DNA of 45,139 nt from contig JARKQF010000216.1 in assembly GCA_029973975.1 (NCBI GenBank), forward strand, positions 1 to 45,139, read 5' to 3'. The notes under the pieces are model-generated. The model saw nothing but the letters and a program-made list of their open reading frames with translations. It had not been told where the DNA came from and did no database searches. Made by a program: the position numbers and the translations under genes. This DNA comes from Paludibacter sp. (GTDB taxonomy: Bacteria; Bacteroidota; Bacteroidia; Bacteroidales; Paludibacteraceae). Positions 44,942-45,139 of the stretch are shown piece after piece (position 1 is the stretch's first letter; every line of letters begins with the position of its first letter).

Positions 44942-45139
44942 ATGATAGAAGAAAAAATAAATCAACCCACAGAACAAGCCATTCTTGAAGCAGCAGAAAA
45001 GCTATTTCTGGAAAAAGGATTTGAAGCTACATCCACAACTCAGATTGCTAAAAAAGTTGGTTGTAACCAGGCACTCATTCATTATTATTTCCGTACAAAG
45101 GATAATCTGTTCAATACAATCTTCGAACAAAAGTTCAGA
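44942..45139 (+). CDS. TetR family regulator, N-terminus only (runs off the right edge)
   Basis: ATG at 44942 opens 66 codons to the window end. It reads MIEEKINQPTEQAILEAAEK, LFLEKGFEATSTTQIAKKVG and CNQALIHYYFRTKDNLFNTI, the standard TetR helix-turn-helix (about residues 27-55) with the YYF-KDNLF ending. The ligand domain is missing. It starts 54 bp after the TerC gene; its targets are unknown, and it may regulate genes beyond the window. Confidence 0.9.
   Translation, partial: MIEEKINQPTEQAILEAAEKLFLEKGFEATSTTQIAKKVGCNQALIHYYFRTKDNLFNTIFEQKFR

Overview
The window is chromosomal DNA of a Bacteroidota bacterium, almost certainly of the order Bacteroidales (genus not resolvable by eye). Evidence: a SusC/SusD pair, promoters with the Bacteroidota -7 element TAnnTTTG and a -33 TTTG, A/T-rich leaders with few Shine-Dalgarno sequences, a fused NuoCD in a complex I operon lacking nuoEFG, and a TraR/DksA-like protein with an eroded zinc site. 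I see no rRNA, tRNA, CRISPR, phage or transposase gene. Coding density is high and most genes are housekeeping.

Region 1 (1-9016, minus strand) is a polysaccharide utilisation locus, most likely for alginate: gntR, a terminator, then susC, susD, a small lipoprotein, a two-domain PL6 lyase, and the signal peptide of another exported protein cut by the window edge. The PL6 protein keeps the calcium and Lys/Arg catalytic residues of alginate lyases. The gntR and susC promoters share the layout TTTTG-N19-TAATTTTG, and in both the -7 element overlaps a TTGGT-NN-ACCAA palindrome. This gives a readable autoregulated GntR switch. Region 2 (9034-12773, minus) holds a beta-propeller-like surface lipoprotein, a 112-residue protein of unknown function and a BtuB-like TonB receptor. 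A terminator-like hairpin straddles the small gene's stop codon just before the receptor.

Region 3 (12841-15979, minus) carries exodeoxyribonuclease III, the MlaF/MlaE lipid-transport ABC pair, and ribosomal protein L19. Region 4 (16090-19868) has a small outer-membrane-like protein, a lipoprotein, and a LiaF-like membrane protein paired with a membrane-anchored LytTR regulator. Region 5 (19957-30460, plus) is translation and proteostasis (bipA, tig, clpP, clpX), then recQ and an MG2-domain protein that carries an isolated TonB-receptor plug domain. Region 6 (30461-33528, minus) holds a DUF4296-like lipoprotein, lspA, the DksA-like protein and metF. Region 7 (33700-45139, plus) is the 11-gene-equivalent nuoA-B-CD-H-I-J-K-L-M-N operon, a TerC-family membrane protein, and the start of a TetR regulator cut by the right edge.

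Intergenic spaces carry several repeat types: a 17-bp inverted pair about 2.3 kb apart around mlaF-mlaE-rplS, a GACGCAAT palindrome, a GAGGAGATTGC/CTCCTCGCAAT element in the tig leader, a 20-bp inverted repeat between tig and clpP, and a 23-bp inverted repeat before bipA. I found no clear new defence or mobile system. The best leads are the GntR operator logic, the propeller lipoprotein/small protein/receptor unit with its attenuator-like hairpin, the MG2-plug fusion and the repeat families.
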